Shown: piece by piece, positions 33,394 to 44,060 of the stretch
Position numbering within the stretch: position 1 is the first letter of the stretch
How the letters are laid out: each line of letters opens with the position of its first letter
NCBI GenBank assembly: GCA_012861695.1
Contig: JAAOOA010001122.1
Location: 62,001 to 126,000 of the forward strand
Direction of reading: 5' to 3'
DNA length: 64,000 nt
DNA from: Trematomus loennbergii
Lineage: Eukaryota > Chordata > Actinopteri > Perciformes > Nototheniidae
The notes under the pieces: generated by a model
Databases searched by the model: none
Seen by the model: the letters and a program-made list of their open reading frames with translations, nothing else
Told to the model about the DNA's origin: nothing
Program-made: the position numbers and the translations under genes

Positions 33394-34554
33394 CCTGTTA
33401 AGCCCGAGAGCCCCACGGTTTTCTTTTCCACAAAACTGTGTCTGAGGCTTCTTAATATTTAAAAACCTATTAATGTGTCATACCAGATTAACAGGAAGAA
33501 ACTCAGCTAACTGACAATACAAACCATTTTTGCCAAAACAAAACACAAGTCTCATAAGAAGCGTCTAAATGACCCCTGAGCGAAAAAATGCTAACGCACT
33601 TAGCACAGAACTCAAGGTAAAAATACCCTTATTACTTATCGTAACTGCACATACAAGATATCAGATTAAAACAGAGATTCCACAGATTATATAGGTATTA
33701 GTATCATCACTGAGCGATCAGGACTCGCGACAGGGAAAGCAAACACAGACATCACAACACGTAGCTTTACGGAGTATTCACGGGAGATCTTCTCACCTTA
33801 GCTGTTATTCTGATCAAAAGTCGTGTTCAATGGCATTAAAACAATAAAAACGCTGCTGAAGGTTAATCCATAGGTTAATCCAATGTGTCTGTCACTTTGA
33901 AAAAATTATTGATAATCCATCATTACATTTTTATGTCAAAAACTGAGATTTCATATTTGCTGCTAATGATAGCCACCAGAGTGTATCGCAGCTTCCGGTT
34001 CCGGGGCATTCTGGCTGTGCAAACTCATTCACCAATGGGTAATGTTTAGATGGATTTTAGGAACTTCCCCTCGATTCTATTGGCTCTAATGGTTAAAAAG
34101 AGATGTCAATCATCAAAATCGAACGAGGGGGGCCAGAGATATGGAAAATGCACCCAAAGGACCCCAGAAGTGGGTTTTTTGTTCTAAATCTCTCTAAAAA
34201 GGTAAAACTTCACTTGTTTTGCATCAATCTTGATACAGGGTACTTATTATATGTTATAGTTTGGATTCCTAAAGCTTTTAGTCTACTATCCCATCATTCA
34301 AGGGTCGTTTTCACTATAAGTAATTTTTTTTTTTTTGGGCGGACACTATCATTTACTATCTTTTTTTTTACTATGTTCAATCTGAATTTACTTTAAAATA
34401 AAAACATCTATATTGATTCTGACACGTCTACATCCAACTCACAGATGTAACCTTGCTTTGAGAAAAAAGATTATTAATTTACCCCTTTTAGAAGGGAAGA
34501 TATGGTAATTTGTTCTGGGAATGTCATTTTCGAGCCTGAGACCTGAAAAACAGG
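33394..34554 (+). mobile_element. TTAA-targeting element, complete copy 2
   Basis: Ends CCTGTTAAGC and AACAGG, flanked by TTAA at 33390-33393 and 34555-34558. It shares long blocks with 15599-17581 (inverted) and 22645-23345. Length is 1161 bp. Internal 'gtgctaacgcacttagcaca' and 'ttgatacagggtacttatta' are family hallmarks. No transposase. It lies just outside the ISL2EU-type element. Confidence 0.88.
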
Positions 34555-34770
34555 TTAAAGAGCTACGAAATGCTATTAGCACCTGTTAGTGGGCTTGGTA
34601 TATGATAGAGGTTGCATTTGTATTGTGAAATGTGCCATATGATTTTTTTATTATTGATGTATTTTTGAATAAATCACGATTATAACAGCATACAAATGTT
34701 GTCAGTTAGTAACAATCATTCGTCGCGCTGGAAACAACAACTTCGGTCATTTCCGGCGGTGACGTCATGA

Positions 34771-35305
34771 GTAGACAACACAGTCTCACGGCATTTCGTG
34801 TTATAGTCACGAAATTAATCTATTGATTCGTGTTCACCAACACGATTTCGTCATTGTTTTCGTGTCACACAGAACGATTTTAAAAGCAATGTAAATAATA
34901 ACAAATTAGAAGGAAAAGACATTTAAAAAAATACAGATTTAAGTATTCTGACACAGAACGATTTTAGAAGCAATGTATTTATATTGGTAGTATGTTTCGT
35001 GCCTGCACCAAATAATAACAAATTAGAAGGAAAAAAAGATGACATAAAATACAGATTTCAGTATTCTGAGGCTCTGAGCCATTTCTCTTCCTCACTGACG
35101 TCAAAAAAACTCAGACATTATACAATTTACAATAAAAGGGATAGGGTTAGGCTTAGGGTAAGATATTGAGTAAGAACATGTTTTTATGAACCACACAGCT
35201 TCTGGTCTTCCAAGACCCGACCGGACAAAAAGACGTGTTGCAGGCACGAAACATACTACCAATAGAAATACATTGCATTTAAAATCGTTCTGTGTGACAC
35301 GAAAA
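34771..35305. repeat. Inverted dispersed repeat with CACGAAAT-type motifs
   Basis: 'cgtgtcacacagaacgattt' (about 34859) and 'gacacagaacgattttagaa' (34950) recur inverted at 35270-35302, together with 'ggcacgaaacatactaccaa'. This is a foldback-like or MITE-type non-autonomous repeat that ends just before the THAP exon. A 'gggttaggcttaggg' stretch is inside. Confidence 0.6.
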
Positions 35306-35327
35306 AAAATATATATTAAAACAAAGG

Positions 35328-37267
35328 ATGCACAACAACAAAACGCGAAGAATAATCGGCAAGCAATGTGTGGTATGGGGATGTGGGGCCGTCTCCAAAT
35401 CTGTCTATGGGATGTTTTTGTGGCCAAAAAATTATCAAATGTTGCATATATGGACCAAACAAGTGCGTCGTACGAGGGCGGACTTTGCTGGTCCAGGTAA
35501 CCCGGATCGATGAAACCTACAATTTGTGGGCAGCACTTTGAAAGATCGTGTTTCGACCAGTCCACAATGCTCGCTAAGGAAATTGGATTAAAAAAGAATT
35601 TCAACAATACTGCCAAGACCCCAAATGCCAGCACAAGCCACCACGCCGATTCCTACACGTCCCCAGATGCAGAGTCCTCCACTAAAGAGACGGCGAAATG
35701 CATTCGCCAAAAGGGAGAGACCGAAGGTAAGCCGCGCTACTTGTTGTTCAATGTTTACAAGCATAAAGCCTGAATCAAAATGACATGTAAAATCTCACAC
35801 ATTTATGAGTTGATGAAGTAATGATGATGGCATATATTATTGCATGCACTTTGCCCATGAACAGCATTTATAGTCAAATTATACCTCATACAACCGCTTC
35901 AAATTATGAAAAATGTCAATATTATTACATAGGTATATACATGAGGATAGCGACAATCTATTGGACATCCACACTGGGGAGGAAGCTGTGTCTACACCAG
36001 TAAGTATACAGAACGGACGGTGTAAAAATACAATTTGTATCTTCATCACATGCATGTACATAATTCATATATTTAATTGTTTGATTTTATAGCATTGCTC
36101 TCTCAATCAATTCAACCACATTTTGTATTATGAATGTTATTAGATATTATATTATGTATAAACTTGTGTTACCTTATTTACTAACGGTATCTCGGCACCG
36201 AAACCGTAGTTTCGAATACACACCGGTGGTTTCTGACTTGGCTCGTTGTCAGCCGGTAACCAGCTGCCCAGACATTTCGAGGGGAAAAAGGATGAAAACG
36301 GGGCTTCGGGTGCCGTGGGAAGAACCTCCATGTATTCACGTTCTTCACAGTAATCAGTTACATTGACACTGTATTGCATAGACCTACAGACCAGCGCCAT
36401 ATAGATAGAATACAGACGAGATACTTTTCCTTTTCTGACCACTTTCTCTATACTTTCGTACAGTGGCGATCGGGACGTTCGGGACGAATCCCGATGGGCT
36501 TTGAAATTGTAATCAGCTTAATGCTTGGCCCATGTATACGAGTGAACGGTGGATCGCTTTATTTAGTGATTGGATGCGATCGGAAAAACATTCCATGCCC
36601 ATGGTCGGCTGCCTGCAGCTCAGAACCGCAAGAAAAATGGCTCAAAGCAGGTAATAATATCTTTATACGACAATGGACCACACATCAAATTTTGTGTTGG
36701 AATGTTTTTGTGTCTTCAGTAAAGAAAAATGATATGCAGTGAAGAACTAATATTTTTTCTATTATCGTATATCCTATATCCTTTTTTGATTGTGTATTTT
36801 CAGATTCAGTGCCAGCACTAAAGCTGAATAAAGTTGTCAGCCAGAAAGCTTTTGTCAGAGATGTCAAGAAGATGTCACCTTCACAGCAAACCTACGGGGT
36901 GGAAGTATACCACAGTATAGTCAACCAGTTTGCCCCAAAGATGTATGCATACTCGTACACTGGCATGTATTGCAGGTAAAGTATAATATGAATCTCATCA
37001 GAAAATACTAGAGACTTCAACTTTATTTGCTTATTTATCTATTTGCCAAGTGTGCCTGCTACATTATCTCTCTCTCTTTCTCTCTCTATACAATACAATA
37101 CATGTATTTATTTTGTAGGTTGATCCTAGCGGCACTGCACTACAATGAGAACTCTGGCAGGAAGCATGCCAAAACCAGTGCAGGACAACTCCAATCCACT
37201 GTGAAATTCCCCAAAGCAAAGAAAGGTGGTCATGTAGTTAGACGTGTGAATACAGCAGCTACATATA
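35328..37267 (+). pseudogene. THAP + Kolobok-like transposase, degenerate multi-exon copy
   Basis: Exon 35328-35726 encodes a THAP zinc finger split by a frameshift near 35505: 'QCVVWGCGA...VYGMFLWP', 'IWTKQVRRTRADFAGP', then 'TICGQHFERSCFDQSTML'. Exon ending 36650 gives 'CPWSAACSSEPQEKWLKA'. Exon 36804-36975 gives 'KAFVRDVKKMSPSQQTYGVE' and 'YSYTGMYCR', and exon 37119-37267 gives 'LILAALHYNENSGRKHAKT' and 'FPKAKKGGHVVRRV'. The last exons align with 56806-58205. GT-AG signals frame each exon. The middle of the DDE domain is absent and the SLESFH Glu motif is changed (TYGVEVYH). Kolobok is inferred from THAP plus this core; the function would be transposition. Confidence 0.7.
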
Positions 37268-37775
37268 GTAAGAAAGTGAAAGTGAGAGTATAATAACATT
37301 AATTATACCGTTTTACCAAATTAATGAAAAACATTCAATCTTGGACAACATTATTGTGTAAATATTGAAAATTGAGCTATGTGAGAAAGGAGTGTACAGT
37401 TTCAACTACAATGATTAATTATGTAAAGTGCCTCAGGGCATGCTATGCATAATTGGCAACCTGGTCTCACCAGAATGCGTGACTCCACCACGACTCCTTA
37501 ACACGCAGTGCGTGGTGGAGTCACGAACTTTGCTACATTTACGTGTCTGCACCACGCAAACAACCCCAATGTAAAGTGAATGAGGCTCCTTTGTCGTGGT
37601 GCACACACGCAACGTCCAGCAGTGAGCTTTTATTCTATAAAACGTTTTTAAAATCTACTTTATAGCTTGTAGTAACTCACGGAGGCTTCTTTTATTTTAT
37701 TTGTATTCATAATAATTTTTATTTTTCGTCAGAATGTATTATGGTGCATTATTACCAATTTTGTTCTCAAAAAAC
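37268..37775. other. No gene; short inverted motif cluster
   Basis: Positions 37455-37615 contain 'gcgtgactccaccacgact' and the near inverse 'agtgcgtggtggagtcacga', a dispersed fish repeat with internal hairpin. No coding evidence. Confidence 0.5.
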
Positions 37776-38260
37776 AGTGCATTGTGTGTAATACAACTGT
37801 GATTTTTATTAAATTAGTTAGTTTTTAAGGAAGGCCAGAGCTTCAGCTGTGTCAAATAGATTGTTCCCTTTAGTTAACGTTATTTAAAAGATAATTATAT
37901 TCCTATTTGATCAGTCCCCTTTATTGTATTACGGACCCAAAGAGCTGAGCGTCCATTCCCATTGGATAACGGAGGATTTTACACCCGGAAGTAAGTATTC
38001 TCCTTACTGTCGATTGATTTTATTTACAGTGATATCTGCACTACTCATCAACTCAAAAACACCAGATTATCCTTGTTAATTACACAACATTGATTGGTTT
38101 AAATTGTGTACAATGCTTTTGTATTTTCCCCTTTCGATTCGGAGAAACAAATTTTTTCGAGTGTGTGGATGGCAGAAGACACTACACTACCCAGAATCCT
38201 CAGCTATGGGACTACACCATGTGCTTAGAACGTGTCCTACCCCCCCCCCCCTTAGGTCAC

Positions 38261-38622
38261 AGGCTCCTCCAACAGTGCAACACAATAAAACAGATATACA
38301 CAGAACAAATAGTGCAAGTAAATACAAAAAGAAAAATAGTAAAATAGTAAAAAGTGAAATAGTGCAATAAGAGTCTATATACAAGTGATTGGAATATGAT
38401 ATATTAGATAAATAATTTCTAAGTAGCAGCCAGATGAATGTTATGGATGTTGTTTCTAAGTTCAGGTGTTTAATAGTCTTATGGCCTGTGGGATGAAACT
38501 GTCCCTGAGTCTGGTGGTTTTAGTCCGGATGCTGCGGTACCGCCTGCCAGACGGCAGCAGACAGAACAGTTTGTGGCTGGGGTGATGGGGGTCTTTTATA
38601 ATCCTGAGGGCTTTCTTTAAGG
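38261..38622 (-). pseudogene. LINE ORF2 C-terminus and 3' UTR (Rex1/CR1-like)
   Basis: The reverse strand from about 38620 reads 'LKKALRIIKDPHHPSHKLF', then 'LLPSGRRYRSIRTKTTRLR' and 'DSFIPQAIRLLNT', with a stop at 38464-38462. This is the typical C-terminal end of a fish non-LTR retrotransposon ORF2 (Rex1/Babar or a related CR1-group LINE). About 200 bp of 3' UTR with A/T-rich sequence follow to 38261. It is 5'-truncated and sits within the foldback spacer. A second tail-like piece, containing 'gggtcacaggttcctcaaca', lies near 38975. Confidence 0.75.
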
Positions 38623-38639
38623 TTAACCTGGTATTTTTA

Positions 38640-40080
38640 CTCCACTACATTTATTTTAGTTACTTTACAGATTTGGATTAATGATGTGAAATATAAACAA
38701 CCCTTAAATCAGACTTTAGTTACACCTGAGTAAAATTCAGTGAATTCAGCCAACAATCAGGCGAGATATTTGGTAGTGGGTGCTTGAGAAGACTAAATAT
38801 TTATCTGCAGATCCCTATAAAGCATATTCATTACTCGTTATTCTCTACTAATAGTTAATTAAAAACTGTATATAATGGCTATTTTGCACATCCCTTTCAA
38901 GATTTCAAGATTTTCTAAGGTTTATTGACATATCATATACACAACTACGGTGTAGTTATGCAATGAATGAAAAACTTGGGTCACAGGTTCCTCAACAGTG
39001 CATTACAAGACATCTATCGATATCTGTGTACCTCCACCATTAAACATATTCTGCACATTTCTTATACTATCTACATACATCTTATAAGAGTATAATTAAT
39101 ATGTATAATATCAGTTAAAATAAGTGCTTCAACATAGTTAACATTGCAGGAAAGTTGATTGTCAAGTTCCAAAACAAACCATGCAATATATTAGACGTTA
39201 AGTACTTTGTCAGGCTTAATATCTGTAGATACCCCCAAAGCTTTTTTCTTATTTAAAAGAAGACCTTAACCTAAAGTATTCTTTAATGTTTAAATAAAGC
39301 CTTATTAGTTTGTCTGTTTTGCACATCCTCCTATCAGGCACTAAACTGTTTTATTGTAGAGATCACTTACAGTATCTTCTTGATATTTTCTATTCTATAT
39401 TATTTATATCATTGACCTTCCACTTTCCCACTATATTAAGAGTATGTACTCTTAATATTTAAATGTTTTCATCAAATATAACACATTCAAAAGTGCTTTA
39501 CAAAAATGAAAGACATTAAGAAAAAGGCATTTTAAAACAGTCATTAAAAAGCAACACAATCTACCTGCATTGCAATTACTCTAAACGTGTAATAACGTGC
39601 TTTAACCAGTAGGAGGTGCGGGTTAAAAAGCTGTCAAGTTTACAGTGTTAACATACTGCTGTTTCTGGTTTAGTTTACGACGGATATATTCTGTTATTGT
39701 TTTGATATTTGTAACACAAAAGCGATGTAAAAAACCCACAGCAACACAGAAAAGATGGTCTTAACATGACCCAGCGGTCTAGTAGTTAATAAAAAACAAT
39801 AATATCAAAACAAATTATTACTACTAACTTTATTGTGAAATTAAAACAGAACGGTAAAAGAATAGTTTCCGGTCTATTCTGAGGCCCGATCTCTGTAGAT
39901 AAATAAAGAACTACGACAGATGTGTAATGTTTAATGCAGCCAAACCATTCATTACAATGCATTCATGTGATGACTTTCAAAGAGTAAAGCAAGCACTGCT
40001 GAATAAAGTATTTATCTTTTACGAAACGTTTTTTTCATATGGAATGCAGTTGGAGGTCAACCAATCACAGAGCTTGAGGC
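38640..40080. other. AT-rich spacer of the foldback element, no gene
   Basis: Only short frames and one LINE-tail-like segment near 38880-39010 are seen. Confidence 0.5.
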
Positions 40081-40504
40081 AAAGCGGAACAATAGCTGAG
40101 GATTCTGGGTAGTGTAGTGTCTTCGGCCATCCTAAACTCTGAACAAATATTTGTTTCTCCGAATCGAAGGGGAAAATTACAAAAGCATTGCACACAATTT
40201 AAACCAATCAATGTTGTGTAATTAACAAGGATAATCTGGTGTTTTTGAGTTGATGAGTAGTGCAGATATCACTGTAAAATCAATCGACAGTAAGGAGAAT
40301 ACTTACTTCCGGGTGTAAAATCCTCCGTTATCCAATGGGAATGGACGCTCACATTGCTCTCTGGTCCGTAATACAATAAAGGGGACATGATCAAATAGGA
40401 ATATAATTATCTTTTAAATAAACGTGACACAGCTGAAGCTCTGGCCTTCCTTAAAAACTAACTAATTTAATAAAAATCACAGTTGTATACCCACAATGTA
40501 CTGT

Positions 40505-40890
40505 AATTTCACATCCATGATATTACAATGCATTGTTGTAAAGGTAAAACTGTATACTGTAACTTCACAGCTTCAATGACTAAGGAATTACTGTGATATT
40601 ACAGTATGTTACTGGGGAATTACATCATTTTGTTGTACATGCATTACAAGGGCCTGTACTTTTACATTTCTATTGTGAAAGCAATGCAGGAGTTGCCAGT
40701 AATTTACTGTGAATTTACAATGTGTACTGTGAAAGTAATGCAAAAGAGTTGCCAGTAATTTACTGTGAATTTACAATGTGTACTGTGAAAGTAATGCAAA
40801 AGAGTTGCCAGTAATTTACTGTGAATTTACAATGTGTACTGTGAAAGTAATGCAGATGAGTAGCCAGCAATTTACTGTCAATTTACAATG
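40505..40890 (+). repeat. ACTGTAA-rich repeat with 56-bp minisatellite
   Basis: From about 40670, three to four units of 'agttgccagtaatttactgt' plus 'gaatttacaatgtgtactgt' and 'gaaagtaatgcaaa', 56 bp each, follow one another. Upstream the same short motifs are scattered. Confidence 0.88.
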
Positions 40891-41049
40891 ATAGACGTGC
40901 ATAACTGTAGTCCCCAGCTCCGGTACTTCCTGGAGGAAGCTCATACAATGGTTTCCTGTCAAATACTATTGGATGACGTGACTAATCACGAATCCCTCGG
41001 AACATCATAAAAGCCATTTTCAACGGTTTTCTGGTGAAAGATAAACTAG

Positions 41050-41217
41050 CTACTGGATGAAATAATATGACTGGTGGCATAGGTGCGAAAATTAAACACT
41101 TTTGAAAAAAAATATTATGATAAAATATTTTATATATAATTCTGCAAATATTACGATAAACTCAGAGCTATTTCGCGGCCCGGCAGTAACACCTCCGCGG
41201 ACCGGGGGTTGGGAACC
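41050..41217 (-). mobile_element. hAT (Charlie-like) terminal fragment
   Basis: The reverse strand begins CAGGGGTTCCCAACCCCC, then 'ggtccgcggagg'. This is a common fish hAT end. The other end is not located. Confidence 0.55.
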
Positions 41218-41479
41218 CCTGACCTAGAGGACAAAAGACAACAATTAGTAAACCATAATGATGAATGTTATTATCAGCAGCTGCCAATAGATCCCCTATC
41301 TTGTATGATGGACCTTTGAAGCAGGGTTGGAAACGTAAACACACTATTGATTGTAAAACAGTTCTTGATAGCATCCCAAGGGAATTGATCAAATGCTAAA
41401 CCCCTTCCAGAACACCAACTTTCTAATACCTTAGAAACTACAACTAGGCTCCTTTAGATAACTTTTAACTTATTGTTCC

Positions 41480-41561
41480 TTATAGCTTTGTGAAGCACCT
41501 TGAGATGACGTTTTTTTAAAGTGTGCTATATAAATCAAATGTATTATTATTATTATTATAG
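41480..41561 (+). mobile_element. Retroposon 3' tail with ATT microsatellite
   Basis: 'gtgaagcaccttgagatgac' then 'gtgctatataaat' and (ATT)5 is a typical fish LINE/SINE end. Confidence 0.65.
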
Positions 41562-42373
41562 GCGCTGGCACGAATGCAATGCTTCAGCTTCCTACAACTT
41601 TAAAGCTGTGTGGATGTGGCTCTATGAAGAGTTGTTCATATTTTTCTCATTCATTTCATAAGTTTAGAAGGGGGGAACATAGTCTAACAACAGTTAGCTT
41701 TTGTTAATGTTACCTTGAGGCAAACTTGTGAGACTTGTTTCTGAAATCCCTTTCTCTTAAAGTGAATACATAAAAAAAACAATGAAGCTTACCCTAAAAC
41801 TAACCACTGGATTGCTTGTCTAACATGACCTAGTCCATAAATGAGGTAAGGGTGGGAACAATCAAACGCACCCTCCCAGGCACTGCGTGTTAGCGAAGTA
41901 CAACTGGGATTTCGAAGAGGAAGATATGCTTGGTCAATTCTTAATAAAAAAAGAAAAAGTAACAAATTGAGCACTTGAGTTTTCATTAGCAGCGCCTAGC
42001 TACAGCTGCGGAGCTTCGGTCAATACCGCTAACAGTCTATTTCCTTAAAATGGTACATATCACTCAATCTATATTTTCATCTTCAGTTGATGAAATCTGC
42101 ATAATGTCCCTGTACAATAAGATTCGAGCATTTTGTAATCCAGTGAGGAAATTCAAGACCAGTAAATATTGATTGATTAAACAACACTAAATAAAATTGT
42201 AGGTTTTCTTCAAACTCAGACTCTGCTGCGGCTGTACCTCAAAAGACAAAACAATTGTCTGATGATCTTTGTTGAAAAAGGTCTGATTGTCCTGTACATG
42301 TACAATGTGGGGTATTTTTAAATACTTTACTAAACCACATTGAATATTATGTTAGACACAAGTTATTACTCAC

Positions 42374-42516
42374 ATATCAAAGTCTTTTCATCTGCAAGAT
42401 GGAAGAATAGCTGGGTGCTGCCTGGAGAAACTGATGAGGGACACAGGCTGGCGTCAGCAGCTTTCCACACAGCCATCACATCTTCTCTTCCATAGTCTTT
42501 ACTGTCCACTGGTGCT
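42374..42516 (-). CDS. Possible host-gene exon, product unknown
   Basis: The reverse strand shows an acceptor (ctcttttgacag), a 143-bp open segment and a strong GTGAGT donor. The open frame includes 'VDSKDYGREDVMAVWKAADA', 'LCPSSVSPGSTQLFFHLAD' and EKTLI, with no stop and ordinary protein composition. It begins in phase 2 and ends in phase 1. I do not recognise the protein. No neighbouring repeat overlaps it, no second copy is seen in the window, and codon use looks unlike the surrounding AT-rich DNA. It is the best candidate here for a genuine chromosomal gene exon. It could still be a fragment of an unfamiliar transposon. Confidence 0.4.
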
Positions 42517-42519
42517 CTG

Positions 42520-43221
42520 TCAAAAGAGTGAACATCACAGCTGTCATGTTAACCCTTTGTTACACAACATACAACCAACATGCGTCAAAAGTGACCCGAA
42601 TTAGTTTTAATTGTAAATATCTTTGCAATAAATTACTTTAATTATTCAGGATTCCAGGTATTCCTCAATTAACCTGTTTTGGATCAACACCAATTTTAAT
42701 TTTTCCTTTCTTACTTTTTGAATACAAATCATGTTTGTATCACTATACTTCTAAGGCACAACATGGGTAAAAAATGATCCGTATTATTTTGCTATATTAT
42801 TTCATGCATGGCTGAGTGTTTCTTTACTATACATTTTCAAATCTATTCCTTTAGTCATTAATATTCAAAGTATTAATTAAATGCCTTGTTTTTGATTACC
42901 ACAAATTATTATTTCATTCTCCCGTTCTTAAATGATGAACTAAAATAGTTTAGGCCAAGTGTGATAAAAATGCAAAAAAAAAATACATACTATAATTTTA
43001 GCAGTGATTTGGATCAAGCATGTATGATGTAGTAATGCAAAAACTATTTTAGTTCACAGTGTGACATTAGCTAGTCATGTTAGCTTGTAATATATAGAGC
43101 AGAGCTAACTAGCAAGTTAGCTAAACCTTAGCGGTTAGCCGTTTATGCTATGCTAGCTGTAACTAGAACATAACTATAACTATAACTATAACTGAACATT
43201 AACTAACTGGATACCACTGTA
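42520..43221. other. No gene seen
   Basis: AT-rich sequence. Possible intron of the gene containing the minus-strand exon at 42374-42516. An 'actataactataacta' run lies near 43172. Confidence 0.45.
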
Positions 43222-43791
43222 ACGGGCCGTCTCCACAGCAGCGTTAAAAATCTTGAAACGCTTCTGCCCATTCACTTTGAATGGGGTGACGTCACTTTCC
43301 CTCACTTTTCGCCGAAATGCATTGTGGGCAGGCGAGCGGAGATTCTCAGGATTTTCAAGATTCAAAGTTATACAATGTTCAACTTTTGAAGCTGAGGTGG
43401 AAGCGGCAGCCAATCAAATCCCGTGTACGCAAATCTGGCAGTTCAAGCTCTAGCCAATCAAACGGTGTGTATGCTGGGAGAGACATACCGCAGGTCATTT
43501 CCTCATATTCCAAAAAATGGAGGAGAAATTAGCGGTAGCGAATCAATCACCGGTGCTTTATGACCAGACCTACCGGGATATAAACCGAGGAGCCAGGCAT
43601 GGAGGGAGGTGGCAGAGACAGTGGTATGTTTTCGCCTGTTTTGGGGAGTTTATATCCAGTTTACTTCGGCTTTTTGGCTTCGTATGTCGCGGGCGGGAGA
43701 TTCATGTGATTGGTTGATCGCAAAAAAATCCCCAAGCCTCAGATACGCCCACCTCCAAGATTTTTTTAACGCTGCTGTGGAGACGGTCCGT
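43222..43791. mobile_element. 570-bp MITE with about 34-bp inverted repeats
   Basis: The ends 'acgggccgtctccacagcag' and 'ctgctgtggagacggtccgt' are inverted, each followed inward by the TTAAAAA or TTTTTAA and CTTG blocks. A truncated relative lies at 1206-1551. The superfamily is not clear, because the target duplication cannot be fixed by eye. Frames of 60-110 codons in this region are incidental. Confidence 0.85.
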
Positions 43792-43936
43792 AAGAAAGCT
43801 GTGAAACTTTACAATAAACTTGGCGACAACACTGTGACACCCCGCTGCATGTTTATGTGTAATTCTCCCGTGTTGGAGATGAGAGGGTGGCGCAGCAGCA
43901 CTGCAATAAGCTGTAAGCTAACATTAGCTGCCACCT

Positions 43937-44060
43937 GTTAAACCCAGTTTCCCGGGCGCAACATCTTGCAAGAAACAGCATCTCAGGGCTTCTTAACATT
44001 TAACAACCTATTAATGATAACGGGAAGAAACTCAGCTAACTAGAAGAAGAAACGTAACCT
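43937..44060 (+). mobile_element. Fragment of the TTAA-type element
   Basis: 'cctgttaaacccag' and 'acctattaatgataacggga' followed by 'agaaactcagctaact' resemble the left end of 33394-34554. No TTAA flanks it and the right limit is unclear. Confidence 0.5.

Larger units (their letters stand above)
37776..40505. mobile_element. 2.7-kb foldback element with about 420-bp inverted repeats
   Basis: Left arm 37776-38205 and right arm about 40082-40505 are reverse complements. Shared blocks include 'aaggaaggccagagcttcag', 'ggataacggaggattttaca' and 'gacactacactacccagaat'. The spacer holds a minus-strand LINE 3' fragment and AT-rich sequence with no transposase. The outer tips are near 'cagtgcattgtg' and 'cacaatgtactg'. 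A flanking target duplication is not obvious. Confidence 0.85.
40891..42370. other. Intergenic with repeat fragments
   Basis: Positions about 41050-41217 are a hAT-type end (minus strand, CAGGGGTTCCCAACCCC at the tip). Positions 41480-41561 are a LINE/SINE tail with 'gcaccttgagatgacg', 'gctatataaat' and (ATT)n. No gene is supported in the remainder. Confidence 0.5.

Noticed and set aside
35140..35165. Telomere-like 'agggttaggcttaggg'
   Set aside because: Too short and irregular, and located within a dispersed inverted repeat.
43186..43941. Frames of 66-110 codons in the 570-bp MITE
   Set aside because: The element has short inverted ends and no coding homology; the truncated copy at 1206 breaks all the frames.
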